In this document: positions 8,273 through 16,329 of the stretch, piece by piece
Layout: each line of letters starts with the position of its first letter
Numbering within the stretch: the first letter of the stretch is position 1
Origin: Mycobacteriales bacterium
GTDB lineage: Bacteria > Actinomycetota > Actinomycetes > Mycobacteriales > SCTD01
DNA: 53,003 nucleotides
Direction of reading: 5' to 3'
Assembly: GCA_030697205.1 (NCBI GenBank)
Contig: JAUYQP010000018.1
Location: forward strand, 1 to 53,003
The notes under the pieces: generated by a model
Seen by the model: the letters and a program-made list of their open reading frames with translations, nothing else
Databases searched by the model: none
Told to the model about the DNA's origin: nothing
Program-made: the position numbers and the translations under genes

Positions 8273-8782
8273 GTGCTGCACGACCCCCTTCCCCCTGTCC
8301 GTGAGGCGCTGCGCGCTGCGGGGCTCGAGACCTGGCAGAGGCTGCGCGACACCGGGCTGGCTGTGCCGGTGAGCAGCCGCGAGCAGCAGATGGACCAGGC
8401 GCGGCGCCGACAGGTGGCCGCGCGGGTGGACGCGGCGGTGCGCGAGCGGGTAGCCGCCGACGCGGCGCTGTCGGCGGTCCTCGTGCACCGTCGCCCTTGG
8501 ACCCGCGACAAGGTCGCCGCGCTGCTCGCGGCCTGCGGCGTCGACGTCGTAGCCGCCCTCGAAGACGGCGCCGAGGGCCTCGGGGCCGTGGTGGTCGAGC
8601 AGCCCGACCTGGTGCTCGTCGAGGACGCCCTGCCGTCGCTCGGCGGGCTCGAGCTCGTCGCGACGATCCGCCAGGTGGCGCCCGTCACCCGCATCGGCGT
8701 GCAGGCCGCCGACGAGGGGGCGCGCGACGCGCTGCTGGAGGCCGGGGCGGCTGCGGCCTGGACCCGCACGGCCACGCCCTAG
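8273..8782 (+). CDS. Response-regulator receiver-like protein, ended by a premature TAG
   Basis: GTG 8273 follows AGAGGTGAG. The first 85 residues are helical and charged. Residues about 87-169 are a receiver domain with the phospho-acceptor region DLVLVEDALPSLGGLELV. There is no DNA-binding output domain. Translation stops at TAG 8780-8782. The same frame then continues for 12 codons (EIADGLRRLLTL) to TAG 8819-8821, which is the expected last helix of a receiver domain. So the first TAG looks like a recent nonsense change, or a sequencing error, that removes the final helix. The gene is probably solitary, with its own terminator at 8833-8863. Confidence 0.75.
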   Translation: MLHDPLPPVREALRAAGLETWQRLRDTGLAVPVSSREQQMDQARRRQVAARVDAAVRERVAADAALSAVLVHRRPWTRDKVAALLAACGVDVVAALEDGAEGLGAVVVEQPDLVLVEDALPSLGGLELVATIRQVAPVTRIGVQAADEGARDALLEAGAAAAWTRTATP

Positions 8783-8832
8783 GAGATCGCCGACGGCCTG
8801 CGGCGGCTGCTCACGCTGTAGCCCTGCACGAG

Positions 8833-8863
8833 CACGGGCCCCCGTCGTGGACGGGGGCCCGTG
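8833..8863 (+). terminator. Strong hairpin between the receiver gene and tRNA-Ser
   Basis: A perfect 14-bp stem (CACGGGCCCCCGTC at 8833-8846 against 8850-8863) with a 3-nt loop lies 12 bp after the second stop of the receiver gene and just beyond the 3' end of the convergent tRNA-Ser. No long T run follows on either side, as is common in actinobacterial terminators. It could serve both strands. Confidence 0.75.
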
Positions 8864-8873
8864 TCTTCCAGGG

Positions 8874-8964
8874 CGGAGGCTCGGGGATTTGAACCCCGGA
8901 TGGGCTTTAAGGCCCAAACCTCATTAGCAGTGAGGCGCCATAGACCGGACTAGGCGAAGCCTCC
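8874..8964 (-). tRNA. tRNA-Ser(GCT)
   Basis: Acceptor GGAGGCT pairs with AGCCTCC, with discriminator G. The anticodon stem CCTCA/TGAGG holds the loop CTGCTAA (anticodon GCT). There is a long class II variable arm, and the T loop is TTCAAAT. Length 91 nt, normal for tRNA-Ser. Confidence 0.97.
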
Positions 8965-8979
8965 CTGGCGACGGCAAGG

Positions 8980-9489
8980 CTACAACGCCAGCGCGTGCAC
9001 CTCCTCGAGACCGTCGATCTCGTCGATCTGCTCGCCAACGTGGGTGAAGCCGAGCCGGGCGAGGACGGCCCGCGAGGCGTCGTTGGCGGGGGAGAACGAC
9101 CCCAGGCACCGGCGTACGCCGAGCTCGCGGCCCATCCCGAGCAGTGCCGTCGCGGCCTCCACCGCGATCCCCCGGCGGCGGTGGGCGGGCGCGACGGAGT
9201 AGCCGATCTCGACGGTGCCGTCGACCGGCGGGGCGTGGAAGCCGATCCGCCCGACGACCGCACCGGTGGCGCGCTCGACCACGGCGCGCAGCAGCCACGG
9301 CAGCTCCGTCGGGTCGGCGCGCAGCTGGTCGCGGCGCAGCCGCAGGACGTGGCCGTCCTCGGCGAAGGTCGCCTCGTCGATCGGCAATCCCGTCAGCGAT
9401 CGCGCCCGCTCGAGGTCGCCCGCGAGCAGGGCCTCGATCACGGGCAGCTCGAGCGGGACCAGGTCGAGGCGGGCGGAGCGCAGGATCAC
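8980..9489 (-). CDS. GNAT-family N-acetyltransferase, 169 aa
   Basis: The protein has the RimJ/RimL-like layout. It begins LRSARLDLVPLELPVIEALL, and the acetyl-CoA-binding motif A is seen as GYSVAPAHRRRGIAVEAATALL (R-x-x-G-x-A). Motif B is ANDASRAVLARLGFTHVGEQ. Such enzymes transfer acetyl from acetyl-CoA to an amine of a protein, antibiotic or small molecule; the substrate is not predictable here. It stands alone downstream (leftward) of the 90-aa gene and ends 15 bp before tRNA-Ser. Confidence 0.85.
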   Translation of the reverse strand: MILRSARLDLVPLELPVIEALLAGDLERARSLTGLPIDEATFAEDGHVLRLRRDQLRADPTELPWLLRAVVERATGAVVGRIGFHAPPVDGTVEIGYSVAPAHRRRGIAVEAATALLGMGRELGVRRCLGSFSPANDASRAVLARLGFTHVGEQIDEIDGLEEVHALAL

Positions 9490-9523
9490 AGACGCATCCT
9501 CGTCGTACGCCCTGGTCCGCGGG

Positions 9524-9796
9524 TCAGGCGCCGGGCGTGGCGCGCAATACGTCGTCGTAGCGGAGGTCCTCGACGACGTCCGCGGGCGGTGTCCACCCGA
9601 GGTCCATCAGCGCACGGTAGAGGCGGGCCCGCGTCGCGAGGACCTCCTCCGCGGCGCTGAGCGTGCGGTCGAGCAGCTCGCGGTCACCGGGTTGGTCGCG
9701 CAGCCTGGCCGCCACGCCGTCGCTGCGGATCACGGCGGCGTGGTGGGCGTCGAAGGCCGTGAGCAGCGGCTCGTGGCGTCCCCATCCTGGGTACAT
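9524..9796 (-). CDS. Hypothetical protein, 90 aa
   Basis: ATG 9796 is chosen because GGAGGAG stands 8-10 bases before it. Longer readings cross the divergent selA promoter. The protein is all-helical and charged (MYPGWGRHEPLLTAFDAHHAAVIRSDG..., then AAEEVLATRARLYRALMDLGW) and has no Cys or membrane segment. No family was recognised. It is divergent from selA with about 100 bp between the starts. Confidence 0.65.
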   Translation of the reverse strand: MYPGWGRHEPLLTAFDAHHAAVIRSDGVAARLRDQPGDRELLDRTLSAAEEVLATRARLYRALMDLGWTPPADVVEDLRYDDVLRATPGA

Positions 9797-9899
9797 CACC
9801 GTGTCTCCTCCGGTCCCTCCCCCACGTCCAGCATCGGCGGGCGCGAGCCGGATCCGCAGGACCGTCGGGGTGACATGTCCCTGGCCGTACCTTTGCCCC

Positions 9900-11189
9900 G
9901 TGAGCGACCGGCCCGCGAGCGACCCGCGGCGTGACGTGCCCCGCACCGACGCGCTGCTCGCCGACCCGCGCCTGCAGGCCGCCGTCCCCGTCGTCGGAGC
10001 CGGCCTCGTCCGGGCCGCCGTCCAGGCCGCGCAGGAGCTGGTCCGCAGCGGGTCGCTGCCCGCGGTCGCCGCTGCCGACGCGGCCGTCGCCGCCCTGCCC
10101 GCCACGCCGACCACGACCCGGCCGGTCCTCAACGCGACCGGCGTCGTCGTGCACACCAACCTCGGCCGCGCTCCGCTGTCGCCCGCCGCGGTCGCCGCGG
10201 TCGGGCTCGCCGCGGGCTACAGCGACCTCGAGTACGACGTGACGACCGGCTCCCGCGGGCGTCGCGGCAGGGGCACCGTCGCGGCCCTGCTGGCCGCGGT
10301 CCCCGACGCCGAGGACGCGCTCGTCGTCAACAACGGCGCGGCGGCGCTGGTCCTCGCGACGACCGCGCTGGCCGCCCGGCGTGAGGTCGTGGTGTCGCGC
10401 GGCGAGCTCGTCGAGATCGGTGACGGGTTCCGGCTGCACGAGCTGATCGCCTCGACCGGTGCGGTGCTGCGCGAGGTCGGGACGACCAACCGCACGGCGC
10501 TGTGCGACTACGCCGGGGCGCTCGGCGACGCCACCGGCTGCGTGCTGAAGGTGCACCCGTCGAACTTCACCGTCGAGGGGTTCACGTCGTCGGTCGGGGT
10601 CGCGGAGCTCGCCGGGCTCGGCGTCCCGGTCGTCGTCGACGTCGGCAGCGGGCTGCTGGCCGCCGACCCGCTGCTGCCAGCCGAGCCCGACGTCGCCTCG
10701 GCCCTGCGAGCCGGCGCGGCGGTGGTCACGTGCAGCGCCGACAAGCTGCTCGGCGGGCCGCAAGCCGGGCTGCTGCTCGGCCGCGCCGACGTCGTCGAGC
10801 GGCTGCGCCGCCATCCGCTCGCCCGTGCCCTGCGGGTCGACAAGCTCACCCTCGCCGCGCTCGAGGCCACCCTGCGCGGACCGGTCCCGCCGGTGGTCGC
10901 GTCGCTGCGAACGTCGCGGGAGGAGCTGCACCGGCGGTGCGTCGTGCTGGCCGAGGTCGTCGGCGGGCTGGTCGTCGAGCACGACGGCGCGGTCGGCGGG
11001 GGCGGGGCTCCCGGGGTGCCGTTGCCCGGCTGGGCCGTCGCGCTGCCGGCCGCGCTCGCCGGGCCGCTGCGGCTCGGGGACCCCTGCGTCGTCGGCCGGG
11101 TCTCCCACGACCGGCTGCTGCTGGACCTGCGCTGCGTGCCGGAGTCCGACGACGTGCGGCTGCGCGACGCGGTCCTCGCGGTGCTGTAG
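9900..11189 (+). CDS. selA: L-seryl-tRNA(Sec) selenium transferase SelA
   Basis: SelA converts Ser-tRNA(Sec) to Sec-tRNA(Sec) with selenophosphate, using PLP, in the cytosol. Visible family motifs are NATGVVVHTNLGRAPLS near residue 80, the PLP-binding SADKLLGGPQAG (Lys in SADK), and REVGTTNRT. The 429-aa length is slightly short of the E. coli enzyme. GTG 9900 is chosen as start because the first 12 codons then read as a normal short leader; an open frame reaches farther back without a better start. The stop abuts the selB start with no gap, so selA-selB form an operon. Confidence 0.93.
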   Translation: MSDRPASDPRRDVPRTDALLADPRLQAAVPVVGAGLVRAAVQAAQELVRSGSLPAVAAADAAVAALPATPTTTRPVLNATGVVVHTNLGRAPLSPAAVAAVGLAAGYSDLEYDVTTGSRGRRGRGTVAALLAAVPDAEDALVVNNGAAALVLATTALAARREVVVSRGELVEIGDGFRLHELIASTGAVLREVGTTNRTALCDYAGALGDATGCVLKVHPSNFTVEGFTSSVGVAELAGLGVPVVVDVGSGLLAADPLLPAEPDVASALRAGAAVVTCSADKLLGGPQAGLLLGRADVVERLRRHPLARALRVDKLTLAALEATLRGPVPPVVASLRTSREELHRRCVVLAEVVGGLVVEHDGAVGGGGAPGVPLPGWAVALPAALAGPLRLGDPCVVGRVSHDRLLLDLRCVPESDDVRLRDAVLAVL

Positions 11190-13226
11190 GTGACCCCTGC
11201 CTGTGCTGCCGGATCCGCCGGATCCGCGATCGCCGGTGGCGTGGTGGCCACGGCCGGGCACGTCGACCACGGGAAGTCGACGCTCGTGCGGGCGCTGACC
11301 GGCACCGACCCGGACCGGCTCGCCGAGGCGCGGCGCCGCGGGATGACGCTCGACCTCGGCTACGCGACCTGCGCGCTGCCGAGCGGTCGGACGCTCTCGC
11401 TCGTCGACGTGCCCGGCCACGAGCGCTACGTCGGCAACGCCCTGTGCGGCCTCGCCCCCGTGCGCGCGGTGCTGCTCGTCGTCGCGGCCGACGCCGGCTG
11501 GCAGCGGCAGACCTCCGAGCACGTGGACGCGGTCGACGCGCTGGGCATCGGGCACGTCGTGCTGACCGTGACCCGCAGCGACCTCGCCGACCCGGCGCCC
11601 GTCCTCGCGGATGCGCTGGCCCGCCTGGCCGGGCTCGCCACCGCGCAGTGCGTGGAGGCCGTCACGACTCCGGGGGTCGACGACCTGGCCGCAGCGCTCG
11701 ACCGCTGCCTCGACCGGCTGCCTGTGCCGGACCCCGACGCCGACGTGCGGCTCTGGCTCGACCGCTCCTTCGACGTGAGGGGGCGCGGCCGGGTCGTCAC
11801 CGGCACCCTCGAGGCGGGGACGCTGCGGGTCGGAGACCGGCTCGTGACGGCCGCCGGCGAGGCCGTGCGGGTCCGCGGGCTCCAGGTGCACGGCGCCGAC
11901 GCGGAGGTCGTCAGCGGTCCGGCCCGCGTGGCGGTCGCGGTGGCAGTGCCGGGCAGGGCCGCGACTGCGGGCGCGGGGCGGTCAGGTGCGGCGCTACATC
12001 GCGGGGACGCGCTGCTCGGCGCCGACCGGTGGCACCGCACGGACGTCGTCGACGTACGCCTCAGCGCCCCTCTGCCCGCGCGGCCCGCTCAGCTCGTGCT
12101 GCACGTCGGCACCGCCGCGGTGCCGGTGCGGGTACGCCCGCTCGGCCCGGACCACGCGCGGCTGACGCTGCCGGCACCGCTGCCACTGCGGGTCGGCGAC
12201 CGCGCGGTCCTGCGCGACCCTGGGGCGCACCGGGTGCTGTGCGGTGCCGTCGTCGTCGACGTCGCCCCGCTGCCGCTGACCCGCCGCGGTGCGGCCGCGG
12301 CCCGGGCGCACGACCTCGCGGTGTCCGACCCGCTCGCCCTCGCGCTCGCCCGCGGCCCCCAGCGCCTCACCACCCTCACCGCCCAGGGCCTCGCCCTCCC
12401 CGCGGACCCGCCCGTCCCTGTGTCCACCCCGCTCGCCGCTGCCACCGACCGTCCCGCACAGCCACGTCTCGGGTCATTGTGGTCGTCAGAGCGACCCCTC
12501 ACGACCGAGACGGCCACTGACCGCCGCGACCGGGCGCGACTCGGTTCGGGCTCCGCACCAGAACGCCCAGGATCGACCGAGACCGCACCGGCAACCCCAC
12601 CGACAACCCCACCGACAGCCGACGCGGACCCGGTCGTGCGGGTCGGCGACTGGGTCACCACCGACGACCACCTGCACGCGCTCGGCGACCAGCTGAAGAC
12701 CGCGCTCGGTGACCTGCCGCCCACCGCACCGGGCCTCGCCACCACCGCCGCAGCCGCCCGCCTCGGGATCACCCCCGAGCTGCTGCCCGCCGTCGCCGAG
12801 CGCGCCGGCGCGACCACGCGGCCCGGCCTCGTCGTCAACCCGCGGCACTCCTTCGGCCCCGCGGACGCCGCCGTCCGCGCCCTCGCGCACCACCTCGCCT
12901 CCGACCCGCTCGGCGCCCCGGACCGCGGCGAGCTCCGGCAGCGAGGCCTCGACGCGAAGGCCCTCGCGACCGCCCACGCCCACGGGATCCTGCTCCGCCT
13001 GGCCCCCGACGTCGTCGTCCACCCGACCGCGCCCGAGCGGGCGGTGCGGGTGCTGGCCGGCGTACCGCAGCCCTTCTCCCCCGGCGAGGCCGCGCGGGCG
13101 CTGGGAGCGAGCCGGCGCGTCGTCGTACCCCTGCTGGAGCACCTCGACGCGACCGGGTGGACGACCCGCGAAGGGTCGCTGCGTCAGGTCAGGTCGCCGG
13201 CAGCAGCGACGGGGGTTCGACGATGA
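11190..13226 (+). CDS. selB: Selenocysteine-specific elongation factor SelB
   Basis: SelB is a GTPase that carries Sec-tRNA(Sec) to UGA codons marked by a SECIS hairpin. The G domain is clear: P-loop AGHVDHGKSTLVRAL, switch 2 DVPGHERYVGNAL, and a guanine-binding motif degenerated to TRSD (usually NKxD/TKxD). Translation domains 2-3 follow to about residue 380, then C-terminal winged helices that should bind SECIS RNA. Between them, at about 395-480, lies a Pro/Thr/Ala-rich low-complexity linker not expected in the family, which makes the protein 678 aa. The start is the GTG directly after the selA stop. The 3' end overlaps the convergent gene by 38 bp. Confidence 0.92.
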   Translation: MTPACAAGSAGSAIAGGVVATAGHVDHGKSTLVRALTGTDPDRLAEARRRGMTLDLGYATCALPSGRTLSLVDVPGHERYVGNALCGLAPVRAVLLVVAADAGWQRQTSEHVDAVDALGIGHVVLTVTRSDLADPAPVLADALARLAGLATAQCVEAVTTPGVDDLAAALDRCLDRLPVPDPDADVRLWLDRSFDVRGRGRVVTGTLEAGTLRVGDRLVTAAGEAVRVRGLQVHGADAEVVSGPARVAVAVAVPGRAATAGAGRSGAALHRGDALLGADRWHRTDVVDVRLSAPLPARPAQLVLHVGTAAVPVRVRPLGPDHARLTLPAPLPLRVGDRAVLRDPGAHRVLCGAVVVDVAPLPLTRRGAAAARAHDLAVSDPLALALARGPQRLTTLTAQGLALPADPPVPVSTPLAAATDRPAQPRLGSLWSSERPLTTETATDRRDRARLGSGSAPERPGSTETAPATPPTTPPTADADPVVRVGDWVTTDDHLHALGDQLKTALGDLPPTAPGLATTAAAARLGITPELLPAVAERAGATTRPGLVVNPRHSFGPADAAVRALAHHLASDPLGAPDRGELRQRGLDAKALATAHAHGILLRLAPDVVVHPTAPERAVRVLAGVPQPFSPGEAARALGASRRVVVPLLEHLDATGWTTREGSLRQVRSPAAATGVRR

Positions 13227-14544
13227 CGGTGTCGAGCCGCGCGAGGTAGGTCAGGCGGCCGTTCTGGAACCGCACGGTGCGGCTGCCCTTGTCGGCGATC
13301 GAGGCGTAGGGCGCGTTGCGCGGCTCGTCCTCGTCGACCTCGGGGTAGCCGAGGACACCGCCCTCCGCGTCGAGCTCGGCGTAGCGGGCCGCGATCTGCG
13401 CGCCCATCCAGTGGGCGCCGGTATCGGCCGACCACGAGATGCGGCCGCGCTCGAAGCGCTGCGCGGTGCCGCCGCCGGCTGCGGGGTTCTCGCTGGTGAC
13501 GGGGTATCCGAGGAGACCGCCCTCGTAGCGCGCGCGGGCGTAGGCGTCGCGGCGCACACCGGTCGTCTCCCAGGCGCCGGTCGCGGCGGTCCAGGAGATG
13601 CGCCCGCCCTGGAAGACCTGGGCCTTGCCGCTCGCCGGGGCCGCGACCTCGGCGGCCGTCGGGTAGCGCAGCGCACCCGCCTCGGCACCCACGGCCTCGT
13701 AGCGCTTGGCGATCGCGCCGATCACGACCTGCACGCCGGTCGCGGCGCTCTGGTTGATGCGGCCGTTCTGGTAGCGCTGGGCGCGACCGCCCGCGACAGC
13801 GAGCTCGGCGTAGACGGTGCCGCCGAGCACCGAGCCGTTCTCGCCCAGGGCGGTGTAGCGCGCGGTGATCGGCGTCCACTTCTGCGGCAGCGCGTCACTG
13901 TTGTGGTCGCGGGTGCGGTTGTCGGTCGCCGGCGCGGTCGAGCAGGCCTCGAACTTCCACGGCGGCGTGCACGACACGACCCGGCACTGCACACCCCCGA
14001 CCTGGCGGACCTGGGTGTTGCACTGGCCGTAGCGGAAGCCGTTGCAGCACACCTTGCGCTGGTCGCACGACGACGTCGGGCCGCAGGTGCAGCCGCAGGA
14101 CCAGCACGCGGTCGAGCAGATGCCGGCCCGCGAGCCGGGCGAGGTGCACTTCGAGCAGGTGGCGTTGCAGTCGATGATGTAGCGGGCCTTGCCGCCGCAC
14201 AGCGACGCGCCGTCGGCCTTCCACCAGCCGGCCGCGATCGAGCCGGGCGGGCAGGCGTTGGCGCCCTTGTTGATGGTGGCGCAGAAGACCGTCCACCCCG
14301 AGCCGCACGACGTGCCCGGGCCGCACACCGCGGCGTAGGCGGTGCCAGGCTTGAGGACGTAGCCGACCGGGTCGACCGCCATCGCACTGCCGACGACGCC
14401 GGCGCGGACGAGGAAGCCACGACGAGAGGTACGAAGGGCGAGCAGGCCGCTCAGCCGGTCGACGACTCGCTGGGACAGCGTGGCGGCGGACAGCGTCGAG
14501 GCGCGGGTCTCGAGGGAGGCCAACGCTTCCGTGGTGGTCGTCAT
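13189..14544 (-). CDS. TAT-exported, Cys-rich methylamine-dehydrogenase-light-chain-like protein with LGFP repeats
   Basis: 451 aa in three parts. Residues 1-62 end in a twin-arginine signal (SRRGFLVRAGVVGSA). Residues about 70-195 are Cys-rich, with many paired Cys and several Trp (GWTVFC, CWSCGC, CCNGFRYGQC, PPWKFEAC). This resembles the methylamine dehydrogenase light-chain family, whose members carry six disulfides and the TTQ cofactor made from two Trp. Residues about 210-445 contain four LGFP repeats (GGxxQRFExGRISWSxxTGA), a cell-wall-binding type module. ATG 14544 overlaps the stop of the preceding gene. It ends a six-gene operon with MauE- and MauD-like helpers. No heavy chain is nearby, so a classical amine dehydrogenase is doubtful. 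Confidence 0.8.
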   Translation of the reverse strand: MTTTTEALASLETRASTLSAATLSQRVVDRLSGLLALRTSRRGFLVRAGVVGSAMAVDPVGYVLKPGTAYAAVCGPGTSCGSGWTVFCATINKGANACPPGSIAAGWWKADGASLCGGKARYIIDCNATCSKCTSPGSRAGICSTACWSCGCTCGPTSSCDQRKVCCNGFRYGQCNTQVRQVGGVQCRVVSCTPPWKFEACSTAPATDNRTRDHNSDALPQKWTPITARYTALGENGSVLGGTVYAELAVAGGRAQRYQNGRINQSAATGVQVVIGAIAKRYEAVGAEAGALRYPTAAEVAAPASGKAQVFQGGRISWTAATGAWETTGVRRDAYARARYEGGLLGYPVTSENPAAGGGTAQRFERGRISWSADTGAHWMGAQIAARYAELDAEGGVLGYPEVDEDEPRNAPYASIADKGSRTVRFQNGRLTYLARLDTVIVEPPSLLPAT

Positions 14545-14996
14545 CAGAGCTTCCCGATCGTCGTGCCGTCGAGCAGCGCCTGCAGCCGGACCGCCCCGGG
14601 CGCGCGCCGCCCGTGGCTGCCGAGGACGACGTGCAGGGTGAAGGCGCGGCCGGCCGCGGAGAAGAACCACTGCGCGCCGGAGCGGCCCTTGATGGTGCGC
14701 TGCATGACGCCGGTGCTGAAGTCCGCGGGGCGCACCGTCGGCAGGCCCTTCGCCGCGAACAGCGCGGTCTTCGCGTCCTCCGGGTCGTACTCGAACAGCG
14801 ACACGAAGACGTCGTCGGCCCGCAGCAGGTCGACCACGCCGGAGCCGAAGTCCCCGCGGGTGCTGGGGATCGGGATGGTCGCGGCGTGCAGCAGCAGGTT
14901 GCCGCGACGGCCGGGGCGCGACGGCGGCTGGGTCTTCGCGCGGGCCTCCCAGCCGGGCGGCAGGTCCATCGTCAGACCCGGGACGGCGAGCCTCAC
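14544..14996 (-). CDS. Hypothetical protein in the Mau-like operon, 150 aa
   Basis: No signal peptide and no membrane segment. The composition is mixed alpha/beta, with motifs such as MDLPPGWEAR at the start and GRAFTLHVVLGSHGR near the end. I do not recognise the family. ATG 14996 overlaps the upstream membrane gene by four bases and the stop overlaps the next ATG, so it is translationally coupled on both sides. It is probably a cytosolic helper for the exported Cys-rich protein; that is inference from context. Confidence 0.75.
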   Translation of the reverse strand: MRLAVPGLTMDLPPGWEARAKTQPPSRPGRRGNLLLHAATIPIPSTRGDFGSGVVDLLRADDVFVSLFEYDPEDAKTALFAAKGLPTVRPADFSTGVMQRTIKGRSGAQWFFSAAGRAFTLHVVLGSHGRRAPGAVRLQALLDGTTIGKL

Positions 14997-15568
14997 AGCG
15001 CCACCGCCCCGAGGACGGCCGCGGCGGCGACCAGGCTGGCGACCGACGCCGTGCGCGCGGCCGACAGCCGGCGCTCGAGCCAGGCCGCGAGCGCCCGCAG
15101 CGCGTCGGGGGTGTCGACGCCACGGGCCGCGATCGCGGGCAGGGCGCGGGTCAGCGCGAAGGCGGTCATCACGGCCGCGCCCGCCAGTGGAGTCGCGGTG
15201 AGCAGGGCGACCGCGAGGGCGGCGTAGGTCAGCGCGCTCGTGACGATGGTCGTGACGGCCGCGCCGAGCTGGAAGCCGAAGCCCGCGCCGTAGACCCAGC
15301 CGCGATAGTGGGTCAGCCAGTCCTCGTCGACCTGGCGACGGTACGACGGGACACGGCCGGTCGCGTCGGCGACGGCCGCGACGAGGCAGACCGCGGCCGC
15401 GACGACCAGGGCGGTGCGGGTGGGCAGGGCCAGCAGCGAGCCGAGCGCGCCGAGCAGCGCGCCGACGAGGGCTCCGCCCAGGACGGAGCCCACCGCGTAG
15501 GCCGTCATGGTGACGGCGTAGCGGTTGCCGCGGCCCCGCTCACCGAGCGGGGTGATGCTGGTCAGCAT
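14993..15568 (-). CDS. Multi-spanning membrane protein in the Mau-like operon, 191 aa
   Basis: About five hydrophobic segments (residues about 20-45, 50-70, 90-125, 125-150, 172-190) with few charged residues between them, apart from the loop GRVPSYRRQVDEDWLTHYRG. No Cys pair is seen, so it is not an obvious CcdA/DsbD electron carrier, although a membrane protein (MauF) occupies this place in classical mau clusters. ATG 15568 comes 9 bp after the end of a 23-codon frame. Role inferred as a maturation or export partner only. Confidence 0.7.
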   Translation of the reverse strand: MLTSITPLGERGRGNRYAVTMTAYAVGSVLGGALVGALLGALGSLLALPTRTALVVAAAVCLVAAVADATGRVPSYRRQVDEDWLTHYRGWVYGAGFGFQLGAAVTTIVTSALTYAALAVALLTATPLAGAAVMTAFALTRALPAIAARGVDTPDALRALAAWLERRLSAARTASVASLVAAAAVLGAVAL

Positions 15569-15577
15569 CGACTCACC

Positions 15578-15649
15578 TCAAGGGCTCCAGGTGCTGCGCA
15601 GGGCCGCGGCGACGCCGAGGCCGAGTCCGACGTAGAGCAGGGCGCTCAC
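15578..15649 (-). CDS. Possible 23-aa membrane micropeptide
   Basis: GTG at 15649 overlaps the stop of the MauD-like gene (GTGA) and opens 23 codons reading as one hydrophobic helix (SALLYVGLGLGVAAAL) with a polar end. The space would otherwise be 77 bp of filler in a tightly packed operon. The overlap and the single transmembrane segment argue for a real gene. Length alone makes it uncertain. Confidence 0.4.
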   Translation of the reverse strand: MSALLYVGLGLGVAAALRSTWSP

Positions 15650-16329
15650 GGGCGCAGGCTCGGGTGGTCGGGGCCGATGCCGGCGGCGAGCAGGACCTGC
15701 TCGTCGCGGGCGTCGCGGTGCCTGCCGCCGCCGGGGCGGTCGGCGAGCGCCTGCGCCATGAGGTCGACGACGGCCGGCCAGGTCGCGGCCGAGCCCTCCC
15801 CGACGATGCGGCCGGTGCGGTCGACGTAGGCGAAGTAGGGCGAGCCGGGGACCTCGAAGCCGTCCCACGTCTCGCTGCTGACGACGACGGGCACGTCGGC
15901 CGGGGCGCGTTCGCGCAGCGCCGACGGCGACTCCTCGTCGAGGTCGCGGGTGACCACGACCAGGCGGGCCCCGCCAGGGACCGTCACCGGTCGGTTGAAC
16001 GCGTCCCAGAAGGCCTGGCAGGTCGTGCACCCGCTCGACAGGAACGCGATGAGGGTCTCGGTGCCGAGCAGGTTGAGCGCGACCGTCTCGTCGTCGAGGG
16101 TGGTGCCCGTGACGGCCGCGGGCGTGGGGCCGGTGCGGGCCGCGCTCGCCCGGGCGCTCGCGATGCCGTCGGTCGTCACCGGCACGCCGCCACCGGAGCG
16201 GTCGAGCTCGAGGCCCGCCCCGAGCTCGTGGAGGCTCTTGAGGATCTCGGCGTGGCTGCGCAGCAGTCCGGCGACGAGCACGCCGAGCAGGACGACGGCG
16301 GCCGACAGGGCGACGACAGCGGCCGTCAT
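15646..16329 (-). CDS. Membrane-anchored thioredoxin-like protein, MauD-like, 227 aa
   Basis: An N-terminal hydrophobic anchor (residues 3-25) is followed by a linker and a thioredoxin-fold domain. The redox motif is in SSGCTTCQAFWDAF (C-x-x-C) at about residues 118-130, and cis-Pro lies in EVPGSPYFAYVDRTG. MauD proteins shuffle disulfides in the exported methylamine dehydrogenase light chain. Here the natural client is the Cys-rich protein at the operon end. It overlaps the MauE-like gene by four bases. Confidence 0.8.
   Translation of the reverse strand: MTAAVVALSAAVVLLGVLVAGLLRSHAEILKSLHELGAGLELDRSGGGVPVTTDGIASARASAARTGPTPAAVTGTTLDDETVALNLLGTETLIAFLSSGCTTCQAFWDAFNRPVTVPGGARLVVVTRDLDEESPSALRERAPADVPVVVSSETWDGFEVPGSPYFAYVDRTGRIVGEGSAATWPAVVDLMAQALADRPGGGRHRDARDEQVLLAAGIGPDHPSLRP

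Noticed and set aside
9684-11891. 735-aa minus-strand frame opposite selA/selB
   Set aside because: Arg/Gly/Asp-rich shadow text with no motif; the plus strand encodes clear SelA and SelB.
12709-15201. 830-aa plus-strand frame
   Set aside because: It is the reverse-strand shadow of the Mau-like operon and begins inside selB out of frame.
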